5,002 nt of DNA from positions 1 through 5,002 of the forward strand of contig JASLBU010000086.1 in assembly GCA_030146365.1 (NCBI GenBank). The letters run 5' to 3'. The position numbers and the translations under genes are program-made. Within the stretch, counting starts at the first letter, position 1. Every line of letters begins with the position of its first letter. The notes beneath the pieces are model-generated. The model worked only from the letters and a program-made list of their open reading frames with translations. It searched no databases and was not told where the DNA came from. Below, in pieces: positions 4,646-5,002 of the stretch. This DNA is from Candidatus Limnocylindria bacterium. Lineage in GTDB: Bacteria; Chloroflexota; Limnocylindria; QHBO01.

Positions 4646-5002
4646 GTGCAAGCGGGCGCGGGCTCTACAGGCTGGACGCGGGGCGAAGTCCTCGACTTTG
4701 CCTGCGGACAGCAGCCGACGACATCGGCCACGAGCGTAGTCACTGACTCGCCGCCGCCGGCCAGCCAGGCTGCGGCTGAAGCGGTCCCCTCCATCCCCGC
4801 CGGCTGGCAGACCTTCGAGGACGAAACCGGCTCGCTGCGGCTCTCGCTTCCGGCCGATCTTCACCGGATCGAGGGCTTTCCGGGCGTGTCGGCGCAGCTG
4901 GCAGCTGAGCCGGGGACCTTCGACATTGAAGTGCATGCATCCGCGGCTCCCGAGCTTCAGCCGCCGGAGCCATGGACGCAGAGCGCGGTCGAGGCATGGC
5001 TG
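4646..5002 (+). CDS. Probable exported protein, 5' part, cut by the window edge
   Basis: The plus frame is open from the TAA at 4601 to the edge, and 119 codons remain from a GTG at 4646. Residues about 40-119 look genuine: V-P-S-I-P-A-G-W-Q-T-F-E-D-E-T-G-S-L-R-L followed by S-L-P-A-D-L. This resembles the start of a lipoprotein beta domain of the 'AGW-x-TY-x-D-x-x-G-x-F-S-L-x-x-P-x-x-W' sort. Before it comes a Ser/Thr/Pro/Ala-rich linker (about 22-44) beginning F-A-C-G-Q-Q-P, which looks like a lipobox cysteine with its tether. Yet the 17 residues before that Cys are not hydrophobic in any frame, so the expected signal peptide is missing. The start is uncertain: the GTG at 4646 or TTG at 4622 has no good ribosome-binding site. 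It may be an N-terminally altered lipoprotein, or a start much closer to the linker may be used. The family is not recognised. Confidence 0.55.
   Translation, partial: MQAGAGSTGWTRGEVLDFACGQQPTTSATSVVTDSPPPASQAAAEAVPSIPAGWQTFEDETGSLRLSLPADLHRIEGFPGVSAQLAAEPGTFDIEVHASAAPELQPPEPWTQSAVEAWL

Noticed and set aside
3105..4660. A repeated segment GAGCCGCCGCGAT with partial similarity after it, near 3105 and 4624
   Set aside because: Only 13 bases are identical. At this GC content, one such match in 5 kb is expected about half the time by chance, and the flanks diverge with gaps.

Overview
The window is GC-rich and bacterial. The style points to a high-GC soil-type lineage, most likely Actinobacteria, with Chloroflexota as the alternative. 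The evidence is frequent GTG/TTG starts, leaderless-looking promoters with TAnnnT -10 boxes, a class III cyclase of the type common in Actinobacteria, a DUF4386 protein and a DoxX protein. No rRNA, tRNA, CRISPR array, transposase or phage gene was recognised. It reads as an ordinary chromosomal stretch rich in small and poorly characterised genes.

Layout from left to right. A DoxX-family membrane protein on the minus strand runs off the left edge (1-502). Next comes a cluster of four small minus-strand genes between 738 and 1684. In transcription order they encode a 71-aa acidic protein, a 48-aa single-helix membrane protein, a ~77-aa tryptophan-rich protein and a ~106-aa lipoprotein. The first and second genes overlap by ATGA, and so do the third and fourth. 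The third and fourth reading frames are interrupted by what look like single-base losses (one and two respectively). They are therefore either decaying genes or victims of indel errors.

A 390-bp divergent intergenic region (1685-2074) separates this cluster from a plus-strand gene fusing an N-terminal cupin domain to a C-terminal class III adenylate/guanylate cyclase domain (2075-2923). A 323-bp stretch with three hairpins follows (2924-3246). Then come a DUF4386 six-helix membrane protein (3247-3912), an uncharacterised four-helix membrane protein (4125-4592), and the 5' part of a probably exported, proline-rich-linker protein that runs off the right edge (from about 4646).

No single pathway is visible. 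The cupin-cyclase is the only obvious signalling protein: it would make a cyclic nucleotide in response to whatever its cupin half senses. The divergent small-gene cluster is the least explained part and the best candidate for something undescribed. A functional link between the two rests only on their shared intergenic region. The plus-strand genes after the cyclase have gaps of 212-323 bp and their own promoter or ribosome-binding signals, so they look independently transcribed.
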